Part shown: one piece after another, positions 5,739-5,905 of the stretch
Layout of the letters: each line of letters opens with the position of its first letter
How positions within the stretch are numbered: position 1 is the first letter of the stretch
Source: Syntrophaceae bacterium
Lineage (GTDB): Bacteria; Desulfobacterota; Syntrophia; Syntrophales; UBA2210
Assembly: GCA_030619435.1 (NCBI GenBank)
Contig: JAUXBI010000113.1
Location: forward strand, 1 to 5,905
Direction of reading: 5' to 3'
DNA length: 5,905 nucleotides
Program-made: the position numbers and the translations under genes
Notes under the pieces: generated by a model
Seen by the model: only the letters and a program-made list of their open reading frames with translations
Database searches by the model: none
Told to the model about the DNA's origin: nothing

Positions 5739-5905
5739 ATGTGGGTAATTGATATTCGACACTGGCTGGATGATACACAAAGCGGCCCGGCGGTTCCCAA
5801 GCTCACGCTAAAGGTCAAGAAGTTAGGAGAAATTATTATGCATGCGACGTCAGCGGCAATTGGAATTCCGATTGCCGCTCCGCCTGGATGCTGGCGAAGG
5901 CCTCA
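5739..5905 (+). CDS. Conserved hypothetical protein, N-terminal 55 residues (runs off the window)
   Basis: The open frame begins MWVIDIRHWLDDTQSGPAVP and continues through KLTLKVKKLGEII (21-33) to APPGCWRRP (47-55), still open at the window edge. I recall the pattern 'MWVIDIRHWLDE...GPAVPQL..KVKKLGEII..AT......P..CWRRP' from small uncharacterised proteins, frequent in Desulfobacterota, whose C-terminal part carries a CxxCG metal-binding-like segment; that part lies outside this window. The match to a remembered pattern and the unbroken frame to the edge support a real gene. The ribosome binding site is weak (GGTTGGA, eight bases before the ATG). It is divergent from the glycosyltransferase operon, and no function is known to me. 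Confidence 0.6.
   Translation, partial: MWVIDIRHWLDDTQSGPAVPKLTLKVKKLGEIIMHATSAAIGIPIAAPPGCWRRP

Noticed and set aside
1..5905. CRISPR array, tRNA or rRNA gene, complete insertion sequence
   Set aside because: No regularly spaced repeats, no cloverleaf-like or rRNA-like sequence and no transposase were seen on either strand.

Overview
The window reads as a piece of a bacterial chromosome with accessory character. Its centre is a four-gene, minus-strand cluster for intracellular mannoside metabolism. Debris-like or orphan genes flank it on both sides. The style suggests an anaerobic, Desulfobacterota-like genome: an addiction-module (TIGR02574-type) antitoxin, a truncated RhuM, and a small conserved 'MWVIDIRHWL' protein that I remember mainly from that group. 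This assignment is inference from recalled families; no taxonomic marker is present.

Layout. Positions 18-608 (+) encode the N-terminal two thirds of a RhuM-family protein. The homology stops abruptly and a strong + strand intrinsic terminator follows at 615-649. Positions 728-934 (-) encode a 68-residue addiction-module antitoxin with no visible toxin partner. About 160 bp without a gene follow. Positions 1097-5192 (-), read right to left, form one compact operon: a family 4-type glycosyltransferase (5192-4056), GH130 enzyme 'c' (4044-3004), GH130 enzyme 'b' (2988-2053) and GH130 enzyme 'a' (2053-1097). The gaps are 11 nt, 15 nt and a 1-nt TGATG overlap. Positions 5193-5738 carry no convincing gene. 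They hold the probable promoter/operator of the operon and a 10-bp inverted repeat. A new + strand gene starts at 5739 and runs off the window.

How the genes could work together. GH130 proteins are five-bladed beta-propeller enzymes, mostly phosphorylases that reversibly convert beta-mannosides plus phosphate to mannose 1-phosphate. None of the three here has a signal peptide, so all should act in the cytoplasm next to a GT-B glycosyltransferase. This fits a closed intracellular cycle that makes and mobilises a mannoside, rather than use of plant mannan. The most unusual point is that GH130 'b' keeps the catalytic Asp motif but has lost several residues shared by its neighbours 'a' and 'c'. 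It may be a phosphate-independent or otherwise altered enzyme.
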